44,896 bases of DNA from Clostridia bacterium (GCA_017516315.1 JAFXDE010000014.1:1-44896); one strand, 5' to 3'. Positions 23,404 through 32,829 are shown, counted from the stretch's first letter. Program-made: numbers and translations. The notes: a model not told the origin generated them from the letters alone.

Positions 23404-24340
23404 CTCGCACCTCTGAAGCGTCGTATATTCCTTCGATTTCACCGGGAGACAGAGAATTTTTTAAAAGAACTATCTTAGAAAATGCGCCCGAATCAAGAAT
23501 CTCTTTAACCTGTGTTCTTCTGAGTAAATCATCATAATCAGCTGCATGAACGGTAGCAATAAAGCATACACCGCTGTTTACACCCTTGACAATACCTTTT
23601 ATTTCGTCCTTATCCCCTATTTCATCTACTGCGATAATGTCGGGTGACATAGTTTTAAGAGCTATCATAATACCCTTACTCTTGGGATAATTATTTAATA
23701 CATCGGTATTTATACCGACATCGTGCTGACAGATTATACCGCTTACGCAGGCTATTTCCTGCCTTTCATCTATGATACAGACCTTATTCATACGGTCAGA
23801 CATCTGTCTGATATAATCTCGCAGAACAGTAGTTTTTCCCGATGACGGCGGTCCTGCAATCAATACCGATATTCTTTCACCATTAAAAATCTCTGTAAGA
23901 CCGTCTGCGGCACCTTTAATCTGACGGGCAATCCTGATATTAACCGAAGAAATATCCCGTACAGATGTAATTACGCCCTCGTGATTGATTACGGCAGTTC
24001 CCGTTATGCCTGCCCTGTGTCCGCCCTGAAAGGTTATGTAGCCGTTTACTATACTTTCTATGTGGCTGTAAACCGAATAACAGCACAGTCTGTTAAAGGC
24101 TTCGCTGATTATCTCGGGATTGCACATATAACAGTCATCATCTGCCACCGATGATGTGTCGCCGTTCTTTTTCAGAAACAGGTATCCGTATTTTCCGAAC
24201 AGAAGTATCGGCTTTCCTGCTCTGAGCCTTATCTCGTATGTGTCACTTTTTAAAATGCAGTTAAGGTTCATCAGCTTACTTTTCAGCAGCGGTGAAAGTA
24301 TGTTTACCGCACCGTCGAAATTTTCATCTTTAAAATTCAT
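23330..24340 (-). CDS. spoIIIAA: Stage III sporulation protein AA, ATPase
   Basis: A secretion-type ATPase of about 336 residues that powers the mother-cell-to-forespore channel. The Walker A motif is GPPSSGKT at 163-170, and Walker B is KVCIIDERQEI near 186. ISPDIIAVDEIG-type residues (here MSPDIIAVDEIGDKDE) and ATVHAADYDDLLRR follow, as in SpoIIIAA. The N-terminal domain has YEIRLRAGKP and TFQGGHRAGITG. I place the start at the ATG at 24340, which follows AAGGCGG; an ATG at 24418 lacks a site. It is the first gene of the operon. I could not define a convincing sigma-E promoter upstream. Confidence 0.94.
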   Translation of the reverse strand: MNFKDENFDGAVNILSPLLKSKLMNLNCILKSDTYEIRLRAGKPILLFGKYGYLFLKKNGDTSSVADDDCYMCNPEIISEAFNRLCCYSVYSHIESIVNGYITFQGGHRAGITGTAVINHEGVITSVRDISSVNIRIARQIKGAADGLTEIFNGERISVLIAGPPSSGKTTVLRDYIRQMSDRMNKVCIIDERQEIACVSGIICQHDVGINTDVLNNYPKSKGIMIALKTMSPDIIAVDEIGDKDEIKGIVKGVNSGVCFIATVHAADYDDLLRRTQVKEILDSGAFSKIVLLKNSLSPGEIEGIYDASEVRDEIYRSSFVMDSIYDDGNENVIIA

Positions 24341-24419
24341 AATATATACCGCCTTGTTTTTTCTACATTTCAAAACTATGAGAGCGTGTCCGATTTTATT
24401 ACAAATTTCAGAAAACATC

Positions 24420-24448
24420 TTGAAGATTGATTTGGTTTAATGTATTAT
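24420..24448 (+). promoter_or_regulatory. Sigma-A-type promoter of yfhO
   Basis: TTGAAG (24420-24425), a 17-base spacer and TATTAT (24443-24448). AGAGAGG and ATG at 24481 follow. It is divergent from spoIIIAA. Confidence 0.55.
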
Positions 24449-24480
24449 ATATCTACAAATCCTGTTAAGAGAGGTATACT

Positions 24481-27390
24481 ATGATTAAGAATAAAAAATC
24501 TTTTCTGGCTGACAACCAATATATAATCATCGCCTTCCTTGCTGCAAGCGTTACCATGCTCGCAGTTTATCTCTGCAACGGAATGATTCCCTTTGGAGAT
24601 AAAACTATTCTGAGAATGGATCTGTACCATCAGTACGGACCTCTTTTTGCTGAGCTTTACGATATAGTCAAAGAGGGCGGAAGCTTTTTATATTCCTGGA
24701 AAACAGGGCTCGGAAGCTGCTTCCTCGGCAACTATTTTAATTATCTGTCAAGCCCTGTCGGCGCGATAATTATGTTTTTCGGTCACGAAAACATTCCCGA
24801 AGCTATCGGCGCTATGATACTTATTAAAGCTGCCCTTTCTGCTTCAGCTTTTACTTATTATATAAAGAACTCTATTAAGAGTCAGAATTTCGCCGCTGTT
24901 TCCTTCGGTATTCTTTATGCCTTCTGCGGCTATATGCTCGCCTATTATTGGAATGTAATGTGGCTTGATGCTATGATTCTTCTGCCTGTAGTGCTTCTCG
25001 GAATCGAAAGAATTATCGATCACGGTAAGCCTGCTACCTACATAGTAGGCTTAGCACTTACTATGTTTTCTAATTACTATATGTCCTATATGCTTTGCAT
25101 TTTTGCTGTTATTTATTTCTGCTATTATTACATCACCTCCTATGAAAGCGGTGCAATAATCTGCAAAAAATATGCACGCAAAAAGAGAGGCTTTATCTGC
25201 ACTCTTGCTAACAGACGCTTTTTCAGAACCGGCTTCATCTTTGCTTTGTCATCACTCGCCGCCGCTGCAATAATGGCTGCGGTACTTCTTCCCGTCTTCA
25301 ATATACTCAGATCAAGCTCTGCGACATCAGGCACCTTTCCCGATGAAATGAACAGCTATTTCACCTTCTTTGACTTCTTCGCAAATCACCTCGCAAGCCT
25401 TGAAACCACCATAAGAAGCAGTGGTGACGATGTTCTTCCTAATGTTTATTGCGGTGCGATTACTCTTATACTTGCGCCGTTGTATTTCTTCACTAAATCC
25501 ATCACTAAAAAGGAAAAGATAGCTACTCTCGTTCTTCTGACCGTACTTTTCTTCTCCTTCAATGTCAACTACCTTAATTATATCTGGCACGGCTTCCATT
25601 TTCCTAACGATTTACCCTACAGACAGTCATTTATTTATTCATTTATTCTGCTTGTAATGTCATACAAGGTATTCGTCAGACTGAAAGAGTTTACCTCCCG
25701 TCAGATCTGCGCTGTCGGTGTCGCTCTCGTTGCCTTCATTTTTATCGTCGAGGATATTACATCGAAAAATGTAGATTCTGCTACGGTTATCCTTTCTCTT
25801 GCACTGATCGTTCTTTATGTAGTGCTTCTGGCTCTTTTCAAGGATAAAAGATACGAAACAGCCTCTCTTGCACTTTTACTTCTCGTCTGCATCTGCAGTG
25901 AGGTCGTTATGTGTGACTCAAGCAGAGTGAGCATAACTATCACAAAGGATTCATATTCATCCGATTACGATGACTTCAAGGCCCTGAAAACGGCTATTGA
26001 CACGGCTGAAGACGGCGAATTTTACCGAATGGAGCTTACGGACCTAAGAACAAGAATGGACCCCTCCTGGTACGGCTATAATGGTGTTTCTGTTTTCTCT
26101 TCCATGGCTTTCGAGTCATTATCAAATCTCCAGGATGATCTCGGAATGATGAGCAACAGGATAAACAGCTACACCTACAATCCTCAGACACCTGTTTATA
26201 ATATGATGTTCTCGCTTAAATACATCGTAAACAACGCTGCTCCGAACACTCTTGAATCACCCTTCTACTCTGCTTCTCTCAGAAACGATAAGTATTCTGC
26301 ATATAAAAACAATTACTATCTTCCCATAGCTTACTGCATTGACAGCAGAGCTGAAAGCTGGGCAGACGAGGATTATATGAATACCTGGAAGATAGAAACA
26401 GCCTCTGACCCGTTTATGCTTCAGGGTGACTACTTCGATATGGCTACCGGTGTGGGTAACCCATTTGAAAAGTTAGACATTTCTTATGCTACCTACTCGA
26501 ATGTATCTCCCTTTACCGAAAGCCTTACAGCGACAAATTTCAGTTATTCAAAAACAACTCCCGATGCTGACGGTTCAGTCGTCCTTTATCTTACTACCGA
26601 GAAAAAAGGCAATGTTTATATTTACTTTGATGTCACAGGCGCAGCAGATAAAAATGTAACAATAACCTCTCCTCTCGGAACAATTTCTCAGAACGCAAAT
26701 CAGAACTGTATACTTGACCTCGGCTACTTTGATGTAAATGAAACGATAACTGTTACTGTTCCTTTCGAAAACAATAACGGAACACTTACATTCAACGCTT
26801 ACACCATCAATGAAAATACATTCAAAAAAGGATATGAAATTCTTTCAGATTCTCAGCTGCTCACGGAAAGCTTCGAGGATACTTACATCTCCGGCAGATT
26901 AACAGCTAAAAAAGACTGTATTCTCTACACATCTATTCCTTACGATAAGGGTTGGAGCATCATCGTTGACGGCGAAAAGGTCGACGAGGATAAAATCATT
27001 AAGCTCGGCGGAGGACTTCTTGCAGCTAAAATCGAAAAAGGCAATCATAATATTGAATTCAAATACGAAGCACCGGGCTTGAAAACCGGTCTTGTAATTT
27101 CGATTACCGCTTTGTTGATTATTATCATTTTGAAGCTGATTACGAAATTACAGAACAAGCGTCAGAGAAAGAAGCTTTTCCCGGTCTTTGCACCTATGAA
27201 TTCCGTCTACTCTGAGGAGCTCTTCCTGCCTGTAGCCGAAGAAAACAAGACAGAAAATAAGGTTCCTGTGAAAAACGATAAAGCTATGAACCTTCCTCAA
27301 AAGGAAGTGTTCTACCCTGATAATCCATTCATAAAAAAAGAGATTATTAACCCTGCAGAAGTTATAGAAATCGAACAGATTGATATATAA
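24481..27390 (+). CDS. YfhO family large membrane protein (predicted glycosyltransferase)
   Basis: A 969-residue protein with about twelve membrane helices in the first 480 residues. A large outer soluble domain (about 490-870) follows, then one more helix (about 880-900) and a charged cytoplasmic tail. Family marks are the N-terminal GDKTILRMDLYHQYGPLF, SNYYMSYMLCIF, and later SVFSSMAFESL and IPYDKGWSIIVDGEKV. YfhO proteins have a GT-C-like fold; in Bacillus and Listeria they help decorate lipoteichoic acid or other lipid-linked sugars. It is monocistronic and convergent with an acyltransferase pair, so a surface-polymer role fits. The substrate is not known. Confidence 0.9.
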   Translation: MIKNKKSFLADNQYIIIAFLAASVTMLAVYLCNGMIPFGDKTILRMDLYHQYGPLFAELYDIVKEGGSFLYSWKTGLGSCFLGNYFNYLSSPVGAIIMFFGHENIPEAIGAMILIKAALSASAFTYYIKNSIKSQNFAAVSFGILYAFCGYMLAYYWNVMWLDAMILLPVVLLGIERIIDHGKPATYIVGLALTMFSNYYMSYMLCIFAVIYFCYYYITSYESGAIICKKYARKKRGFICTLANRRFFRTGFIFALSSLAAAAIMAAVLLPVFNILRSSSATSGTFPDEMNSYFTFFDFFANHLASLETTIRSSGDDVLPNVYCGAITLILAPLYFFTKSITKKEKIATLVLLTVLFFSFNVNYLNYIWHGFHFPNDLPYRQSFIYSFILLVMSYKVFVRLKEFTSRQICAVGVALVAFIFIVEDITSKNVDSATVILSLALIVLYVVLLALFKDKRYETASLALLLLVCICSEVVMCDSSRVSITITKDSYSSDYDDFKALKTAIDTAEDGEFYRMELTDLRTRMDPSWYGYNGVSVFSSMAFESLSNLQDDLGMMSNRINSYTYNPQTPVYNMMFSLKYIVNNAAPNTLESPFYSASLRNDKYSAYKNNYYLPIAYCIDSRAESWADEDYMNTWKIETASDPFMLQGDYFDMATGVGNPFEKLDISYATYSNVSPFTESLTATNFSYSKTTPDADGSVVLYLTTEKKGNVYIYFDVTGAADKNVTITSPLGTISQNANQNCILDLGYFDVNETITVTVPFENNNGTLTFNAYTINENTFKKGYEILSDSQLLTESFEDTYISGRLTAKKDCILYTSIPYDKGWSIIVDGEKVDEDKIIKLGGGLLAAKIEKGNHNIEFKYEAPGLKTGLVISITALLIIIILKLITKLQNKRQRKKLFPVFAPMNSVYSEELFLPVAEENKTENKVPVKNDKAMNLPQKEVFYPDNPFIKKEIINPAEVIEIEQIDI

Positions 27391-27395
27391 AGATC

Positions 27396-27426
27396 AAAGC
27401 CCCTCGTAAATAATACGAAGGGCTTT
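27396..27426. terminator. Hairpin between convergent yfhO and SGNH genes
   Basis: AAAGCCCCTCGTA (27396-27408) pairs with TACGAAGGGCTTT (27414-27426) apart from one C-A (plus strand) or G-U (minus strand) position. T tracts on either side are short, but the place between two stop codons suggests a shared terminator. Confidence 0.65.
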
Positions 27427-27443
27427 ACTATGTTAAAATGTCA

Positions 27444-28424
27444 TTATTTAATGTTTTTCTCCCAGAAATTATCGGGTATCTCCCGCATATCGGTAACATC
27501 GTATTTCGATGATATGTACTTTCCTAAAAAAGCTGCTACTTTTTTTGCGCCGCTGCTGTTAAGATGCCCTACATCGACAAAATCTTTCGACGGGTCAATT
27601 TTCATTTCATCCGTATATTCAAACAAATTAAGATAAACGCAATCATTTTCCTTTGCATATTCCTTCAACGCATCGGAAAGGGTATACTCTCTTCCGAAGG
27701 GTGCAGTATAAAGTACAAGCTCAATGTCGTTTTCTTTACATATCTTTACTATTTCATTCAGAACGGCGCGTGGCTTTGCCGATATTGACCACTGTTCAAA
27801 CGTTTTATAATCAGGTAACTCGATTTTCATAACTCCGTCAGAACTGAAAGAGCCCATAGTTTTTAAAAAATCAAAGCCGTCCGTAGGATTCATAAAATTC
27901 CATTGTATCAGATTATTCCAGTTTGAATGGAAAGCAACAAAAGGCACATAATAGGATAAATATCTGGTGTAATCATCGCCGAAGCACTGCTTCAGATATT
28001 CACTTTTCGCTTTTGAATTCTCTATGGCTCGGGTATAATAAATCTCGCCGTTCAGATCAGTGTTTTCAAGAATACCGTTAACATTAAAGGTTTCGACGAG
28101 AGCAACCTTCGGAGACTGTGTTTTAAGTGAATCCTTGATAAAAAGCAGTGTAGTATTAAGGTGCTGCCAATTGCACCCGTAATTATACGCTGCAATACCG
28201 TACTTTTTATACATCTCAGTAACATCGAGACCCTTCCACAGATGACTCGAGCCGTAGGCTATCAATTCAACTGAATTTTCCGGCAGGCTGTGAAAAGTAT
28301 CGATAGAATTAAAGGCATCTCCCGAATAAACGGGACTGCATACGGTTCCTATGTGATTAATACAAAAGGCAACGATTATAATGATTATTAAACAGCTTAA
28401 TATTCTTTTAAAATTCCTTAACAA
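27444..28424 (-). CDS. SGNH/DltD-AlgJ-like protein paired with MBOAT acyltransferase
   Basis: A 326-residue protein with one N-terminal membrane helix (about 9-27) and an outer domain. The motif AYGSSHLWKG (56-65) supplies a candidate nucleophile serine at 59 or 60, and FVDVGHLNSSGAKK supplies D284 and H287 of a GDSL/SGNH-type triad. The layout matches proteins encoded beside MBOAT enzymes, which take an acyl group passed across the membrane and put it on a surface polymer. It is 15 bp downstream of the MBOAT gene on the same strand. The polymer (exopolysaccharide, teichoic acid or peptidoglycan) is unknown. Confidence 0.75.
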   Translation of the reverse strand: MLRNFKRILSCLIIIIIVAFCINHIGTVCSPVYSGDAFNSIDTFHSLPENSVELIAYGSSHLWKGLDVTEMYKKYGIAAYNYGCNWQHLNTTLLFIKDSLKTQSPKVALVETFNVNGILENTDLNGEIYYTRAIENSKAKSEYLKQCFGDDYTRYLSYYVPFVAFHSNWNNLIQWNFMNPTDGFDFLKTMGSFSSDGVMKIELPDYKTFEQWSISAKPRAVLNEIVKICKENDIELVLYTAPFGREYTLSDALKEYAKENDCVYLNLFEYTDEMKIDPSKDFVDVGHLNSSGAKKVAAFLGKYISSKYDVTDMREIPDNFWEKNIK

Positions 28425-28439
28425 CTCTCCACCCTCCCG

Positions 28440-29936
28440 TCAGAACTGAAAATAAATAAAGTTTGAAGCCTCATAGCTGGGTCCCCATATACCGAAAAGA
28501 AGAATTAATATTATCGCCACAGCTATAAACAGAATTCTGAACCAATAATCCTCCTTTAAAATAATTTCGTGAATTTTGATACCCTTGTGCTTACATATAT
28601 CGGCAAATACCAAAATCAAAACAGACAGCATTAAGATAAAGAAGTTTTTACTGTCGAGACCGCAGTTATAAAGTGAACCGTCAAATATTACCCATGGATT
28701 AAATGTAGTGAACATAAGCTCTATGATTCTTAAGGCTTCTTTAATATCGGAGGCTCTGAAGAAAATCCAGGAAAAATCTATGAGAACGAAGGTTACCGTA
28801 ATCTGCATAAGCCTATGTCCGAGAGTATTTCTGTCAAGCTTGAGAGCTTTGACAGCTTTATCTCTCAAGGGCTTGGTGATCTCACCGAAAATCTGATATA
28901 ATCCGTTTAATCCGCCCCAGACTACAAATGACAGGGATGCGCCGTGCCAAAGGCCGCTTACAAGAAATACAACCATTTTATTAAAATATTTTCTGATTTT
29001 TCCCTTTCTGCTTCCGCCGAGAGGTATGTAAAGATAATCTCTGAACCAGGATGTAAGAGATATGTGCCAGCCTCTCCAGAAATCAGCTACAGAAGTAGCT
29101 AAATACGGAGCATTGAAATTCTCCATCAGATCAATATTAAGCATTTTCGATGCGCCGACAGCAATAATGGAATATCCGTAAAAATCACAGTAAATCTGCA
29201 CAGCAAAAAGTATGGTCGCGACAATAAGATACCAACCCGTGTACTGCTCATAATCCGAATAAACAGTATCGACAAAAACAGCTGCTCTGTCAGCAATTAC
29301 AATTTTCAGAAAAAATCCCCAAAGCATCAAAAGCAAGCCTTTACGCGCTTTTTCGAAATTAAACTTCTGAGGTACAGCCAACTGCCTGAGAAGTTTTTTT
29401 GATCTTTCTATCGGTCCTGCTACAAGCTGCGGGAAATAGGAAACGAATAAAGCATATCTGAAAAAATTCTTTTCTGCGTAAATTTCGTCACGGTAAACAT
29501 CCATCGTGTAGGACAGAGCCTGAAAGGTGTAAAATGAAATACCTACAGGTAAAATTACATCAAACTGCGGTACATTAAGCTCAATATTAAGCAGGCCTAA
29601 TCCATCCGATATGAGGTCGGCTGTAAAATTAAAATACTTATAAAAGAATAAAACAGCCAGATTCAGTGTAAAGCTTAGGCTGACTATCAGCTTTTTCAGT
29701 TTGGTTTTGTCTGCATCTTTTTTGTCACACTGCTTGACCCTCTCCATTAATAAACCGCTGGCAAAGGTAACGACTGTCGAAAAAAGAATAAGCAAAGCAT
29801 ATTCTGCGTTCCAGCACATATAAAAATAATAGCTTGCAAACAAAAGCCAATATATTTTTACCTTTTTCGGCATAACAAAATACACCAAAAGAACTATCGG
29901 TAAAAAGATTAAAAATTCCAATGAATTAAAAAGCAT
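28440..29936 (-). CDS. MBOAT family O-acyltransferase (AlgI/DltB-like)
   Basis: A 498-residue polytopic membrane protein. The MBOAT core is clear: FPQLVAGPIERSKKLLRQL (168-186), FWRGWHISLTSWFRDYLYIP with H291, and GLWHGASLSFVVWGGLNGLY with the catalytic H331. The N-terminal VILPVGISFYTFQALSYTMD (127-146) is typical of AlgI/PatA-like members. These enzymes move acetyl groups from the cytoplasm to an outer acceptor. The downstream SGNH gene is the expected partner. The start lies at 29936, and no other acyl-donor gene is nearby. Confidence 0.93.
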   Translation of the reverse strand: MLFNSLEFLIFLPIVLLVYFVMPKKVKIYWLLFASYYFYMCWNAEYALLILFSTVVTFASGLLMERVKQCDKKDADKTKLKKLIVSLSFTLNLAVLFFYKYFNFTADLISDGLGLLNIELNVPQFDVILPVGISFYTFQALSYTMDVYRDEIYAEKNFFRYALFVSYFPQLVAGPIERSKKLLRQLAVPQKFNFEKARKGLLLMLWGFFLKIVIADRAAVFVDTVYSDYEQYTGWYLIVATILFAVQIYCDFYGYSIIAVGASKMLNIDLMENFNAPYLATSVADFWRGWHISLTSWFRDYLYIPLGGSRKGKIRKYFNKMVVFLVSGLWHGASLSFVVWGGLNGLYQIFGEITKPLRDKAVKALKLDRNTLGHRLMQITVTFVLIDFSWIFFRASDIKEALRIIELMFTTFNPWVIFDGSLYNCGLDSKNFFILMLSVLILVFADICKHKGIKIHEIILKEDYWFRILFIAVAIILILLFGIWGPSYEASNFIYFQF

Positions 29937-30052
29937 AATATCCCCCTATATTTTTAACATCCGAAACATCATAAGCATTACTCTAATATTATAGCATACG
30001 TCGAATAATGTCAATATTTTCATAAAATCATTTCAAAAATGTGAATCATCTT

Positions 30053-30090
30053 AAAAAACTGACGCCTGCCGCACTTAATGTACGACAGGC
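30053..30090 (-). terminator. Rho-independent terminator of the SASP gene
   Basis: GCCTGCCG (30064-30071) pairs with CGACAGGC (30083-30090), one position being G-U on the minus-strand RNA. On that strand the stem is followed by GTCAGTTTTTT. Confidence 0.85.
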
Positions 30091-30100
30091 AATTTCAGAT

Positions 30101-30301
30101 TTATTTCATATTTCTTTCGTATGATTCGATCATCTTTTTAACCATCTGACCGCCTACGCTGCCGGCTTCACGAGATGTGAGGTGACCGTTGTAACCCTGC
30201 TTAAGGTCTACACCTACTTCAGCAGCTGCTTCCATCTTGAATCTGTCAAGAGCATCTCTTGCTTCGGGTACCATACCCTTGGATGAACCGCTTCTGGACA
30301 T
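30101..30301 (-). CDS. Alpha/beta-type small acid-soluble spore protein
   Basis: A 66-residue SASP that coats spore DNA and is broken down at germination by the GPR protease. The hallmark LTSREAGSVGGQMVKKMI is at about 41-58, and FKMEAAAEVGV (about 21-31) fits the GPR cleavage region. I chose the ATG at 30301 because AAGGAGAG lies before it; an in-frame ATG further up at 30364 would add a 21-residue basic tail not seen in the family. The gene stands alone with its own terminator. I expected a sigma-G promoter upstream but could not mark one with confidence. Confidence 0.93.
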   Translation of the reverse strand: MSRSGSSKGMVPEARDALDRFKMEAAAEVGVDLKQGYNGHLTSREAGSVGGQMVKKMIESYERNMK

Positions 30302-30438
30302 AAATTTCACTCTCCTTCTGAATACTTTTTGCGTTTGCAAATATATTTTATGCTTATCTGTCAATTATATTAATGTAACAATTTGGTAAAGTATTTATAC
30401 AAACAGCGTAAAAAATTATGTATATTTTCTCAAAAAAC

Positions 30439-30467
30439 TTGCATATTTTATCTTTTTGCTGTATAAT
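30439..30467 (+). promoter_or_regulatory. Sigma-A-type promoter of the PHP/YfcC operon
   Basis: TTGCAT (30439-30444), a 17-base spacer and TATAAT (30462-30467). Its place shows that an upstream in-frame ATG at 30456 cannot be the start of the PHP gene. Confidence 0.75.
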
Positions 30468-30494
30468 ACTAAAATTAATTTAGGAGAGGGTTTT

Positions 30495-31307
30495 ATGAGC
30501 AGTCAAAGATTGATTGATATGCATGTTCATTCCGACAATTCACCGGACGGTAAGCATTCACCGATGTATATATGTGAATGTGCCGTAAAAAACAATCTCG
30601 GTGCAATCGCCATAACTGACCACTGCGAAATTAACACCTTTTTTGAAGAAAAATACAATAATATAGTATTCCATTCATTTTTTGAATCAAGTAAGGCAAG
30701 ATCAGCCTTTGAGGGTGAGCTGCTTGTGCTTTTAGGTCTTGAAATCGGACAGCCGCTGAGCAATAAAAAGCTCGCCGATAAAGTTGTCAGTCATCATAAT
30801 TATGATTTTATTTTAGCGAGCATTCATACACCTGACGGATTCAATGAGGATATAAAAGAAATCGAATACGATAAGCTTGATGTTTATAAATTTATGGAAG
30901 ATTACTTACTTCAGCTCACCGAAATAGCTAAATGGGACGGCTGCGATGCCTTGGCACACATAACCTGTCCGATGAGAAGAATACAGGGTAAGTACCGCAT
31001 CGACTTCGATTATTCGAAAATCAGTGCTGTAACAGATGTTTTACTTAAAACTATGATAAGCTACGGTAAAGCTCTGGAAATCAATACTTCCGGGCTTAGG
31101 CAGAGCATCGGACTTACGATGCCGGACAGAAACATAATTAAAAGATACCGCGAGCTCGGAGGCAAGCTTCTTACTATCGGTTCCGATGCACATAACGCTA
31201 ATGACTGCGGTAAAGGAATACAGGAAGGTATGGATATCGCAAAGGAATGCGGATTTGATAAGCTTACCTTCTATGTAAACAGAGAAGTTTTGGAATTAAA
31301 AATTTAA
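30495..31307 (+). CDS. PHP domain metal-dependent phosphoesterase (histidinol-phosphatase type)
   Basis: A 270-residue protein of the PHP fold, which binds two or three metal ions. Metal-ligand motifs are DMHVHSD (H10 and H12), AITDHCEIN, and near the end TIGSDAHNANDCG; the middle has LLGLEIGQP and FILASIHTPDG. It resembles HisK-type histidinol phosphatases, but no histidine-synthesis gene is nearby, so the real substrate may be another phosphate ester. The ATG at 30495 follows GGAGAGG. It is 14 bp upstream of a YfcC-type carrier gene, so the enzyme may act on the imported or exported compound. The exact function is uncertain. Confidence 0.85.
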   Translation: MSSQRLIDMHVHSDNSPDGKHSPMYICECAVKNNLGAIAITDHCEINTFFEEKYNNIVFHSFFESSKARSAFEGELLVLLGLEIGQPLSNKKLADKVVSHHNYDFILASIHTPDGFNEDIKEIEYDKLDVYKFMEDYLLQLTEIAKWDGCDALAHITCPMRRIQGKYRIDFDYSKISAVTDVLLKTMISYGKALEINTSGLRQSIGLTMPDRNIIKRYRELGGKLLTIGSDAHNANDCGKGIQEGMDIAKECGFDKLTFYVNREVLELKI

Positions 31308-31321
31308 AGAGGTTTAAATCA

Positions 31322-32809
31322 ATGGGTAAAAAAGAAAAAGCAACTTCAGGTATAAAAATCGAAAAGAAAACCATAATCGGCATAACCGCCCTTCTTTTTG
31401 CGATTATGATATTTGCCGGAATTCTTACGCAGGTTGTCCCTACCGGTGTCTATCACACTGATTCTAACGGAACGATAATAAACGGCACTTACCACGAAAT
31501 CAGCAGAGAAGAGGTAGGCTACAGCTTTTGGAGAGTGTTTATCTCCCCTATCGAAACATTCATTTATTCTACCGGAGATGCATTGACCGGCATTTCTATT
31601 ATACTTATAATCGTTCTCATCGGCGGAACCTTCCTTATACTCGATAAAAGCGGCGTGCTTAAGTATATGATGAATGTGGTCGTAAATAAATTTTCTGATA
31701 AAAAATACATACTTTTATCAGTTATGATTTTTTTCTGTATGCTACTCAGCTCCTTTGCCGGAATATTGGAAGAGTCTATAACATTGGTTCCTCTGGCTGT
31801 TGCTATTTCTCTTTCCTTGGGTTGGGACTCTTTTGTCGGACTCGGCTTCAGTCTGATTGCAGTAGCCTTTGGTTACTCTGCAGCCACATTTAATCCGTTT
31901 AATGTAGGTATAGTACAGTCAATGGCAAATCTTCCTATGTTTTCCGGTGTTCTTTTCAGATGCTTTGTCTTTGTGATTATCTATTCTATTCTTACAGCCT
32001 TTCTTGTTCATTATGCTAAGAAGGTAGAAAAAAATCCGCAAAGCTCTTTGTGCTACGAAAGTGATAAGGACTTACGCGAGCGCTTTCTTAATAAAGCTGA
32101 GACAGAAAGAGCCTTAAGCAACCCAATGATGAAAAAAGCCTCCGGAGCTTTCCTTAAAGCCTTACTTGCTGTTCTCGTCATAACTGTTATCTGTCTGATA
32201 ACAAATACTTTTATCGAGGACAGAACAATATCTGATATAATAGGCTATGCTCCTCTGATTTCTATGGCAATTCTCTTTACTGTAGGAGGAATGAGAGCAG
32301 GTTATATTTCAGGCATCAAAGGAAAGGAGCTTGTATCAAATTTCATTGCAGGCGCTAAAACCATCCTTCCTGTGGCACCTGTTATCATTCTCATTATTTG
32401 TGTAACCTATATTCTTAAGCAAGGTATGATAATCGATACACTTCTTTATTGGGTTTACAATCTCATAAAAGGAATAAACCCTTATATTTCGATTATAATT
32501 ATTTTCTTTGTAATATGTATCTTTGAATTTTTCATAGGAAGCGGATCTGCTAAAGCATTTCTTCTTATGCCGATACTTATCCCTCTGGTTGATATGCTTT
32601 CTATCGGCAGACAGAATTTAATTGTAGCTTTCTGCCTCAGTGACGGACTTTGTAATGTTCTGTTTCCCACAAACGGACTTCTTATTATCGCTCTCGGTAT
32701 AATCAATATCTCATATTTCAAATACATAAAAATCTCCTGGAAGCTGTTCCTTATGGAGTTTATTGCGAGCATGGGAATTATGGTTCTCGGAACAGCAATC
32801 GGATATTGA
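31322..32809 (+). CDS. YfcC family (DcuC/ArcD-like) transporter
   Basis: A 495-residue integral membrane protein with about 11-13 helices. The N terminus AGILTQVVPTGVYHTDSNG is a mark of the YfcC family, as are GGTFLILDKSGVLKYMM, SSFAGILEESITLVPLA, GYSAATFNPFNVGIVQSMA and the C-terminal DGLCNVLFPTNGLLIIALG. Members are related to C4-dicarboxylate (DcuC) and arginine/ornithine carriers, so amino acids or organic acids are likely cargo. It is the second gene of a two-gene operon with a terminator at 32830-32858. The cargo cannot be set from sequence. Confidence 0.9.
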   Translation: MGKKEKATSGIKIEKKTIIGITALLFAIMIFAGILTQVVPTGVYHTDSNGTIINGTYHEISREEVGYSFWRVFISPIETFIYSTGDALTGISIILIIVLIGGTFLILDKSGVLKYMMNVVVNKFSDKKYILLSVMIFFCMLLSSFAGILEESITLVPLAVAISLSLGWDSFVGLGFSLIAVAFGYSAATFNPFNVGIVQSMANLPMFSGVLFRCFVFVIIYSILTAFLVHYAKKVEKNPQSSLCYESDKDLRERFLNKAETERALSNPMMKKASGAFLKALLAVLVITVICLITNTFIEDRTISDIIGYAPLISMAILFTVGGMRAGYISGIKGKELVSNFIAGAKTILPVAPVIILIICVTYILKQGMIIDTLLYWVYNLIKGINPYISIIIIFFVICIFEFFIGSGSAKAFLLMPILIPLVDMLSIGRQNLIVAFCLSDGLCNVLFPTNGLLIIALGIINISYFKYIKISWKLFLMEFIASMGIMVLGTAIGY

Positions 32810-32829
32810 TTTTAAAAGTTAATATTCAA

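Noticed and set aside
24341-24480. Possible sigma-E promoter before spoIIIAA
   Set aside because: A CATAGTTT with an AATAAAA-like element about 14 bases upstream was seen, but it departs too far from the sigma-E consensus.
30302-30438. Possible sigma-G promoter before the SASP gene
   Set aside because: GCATAAAATA resembles a -10 site, but no -35 element of the right type sits at a fitting distance.
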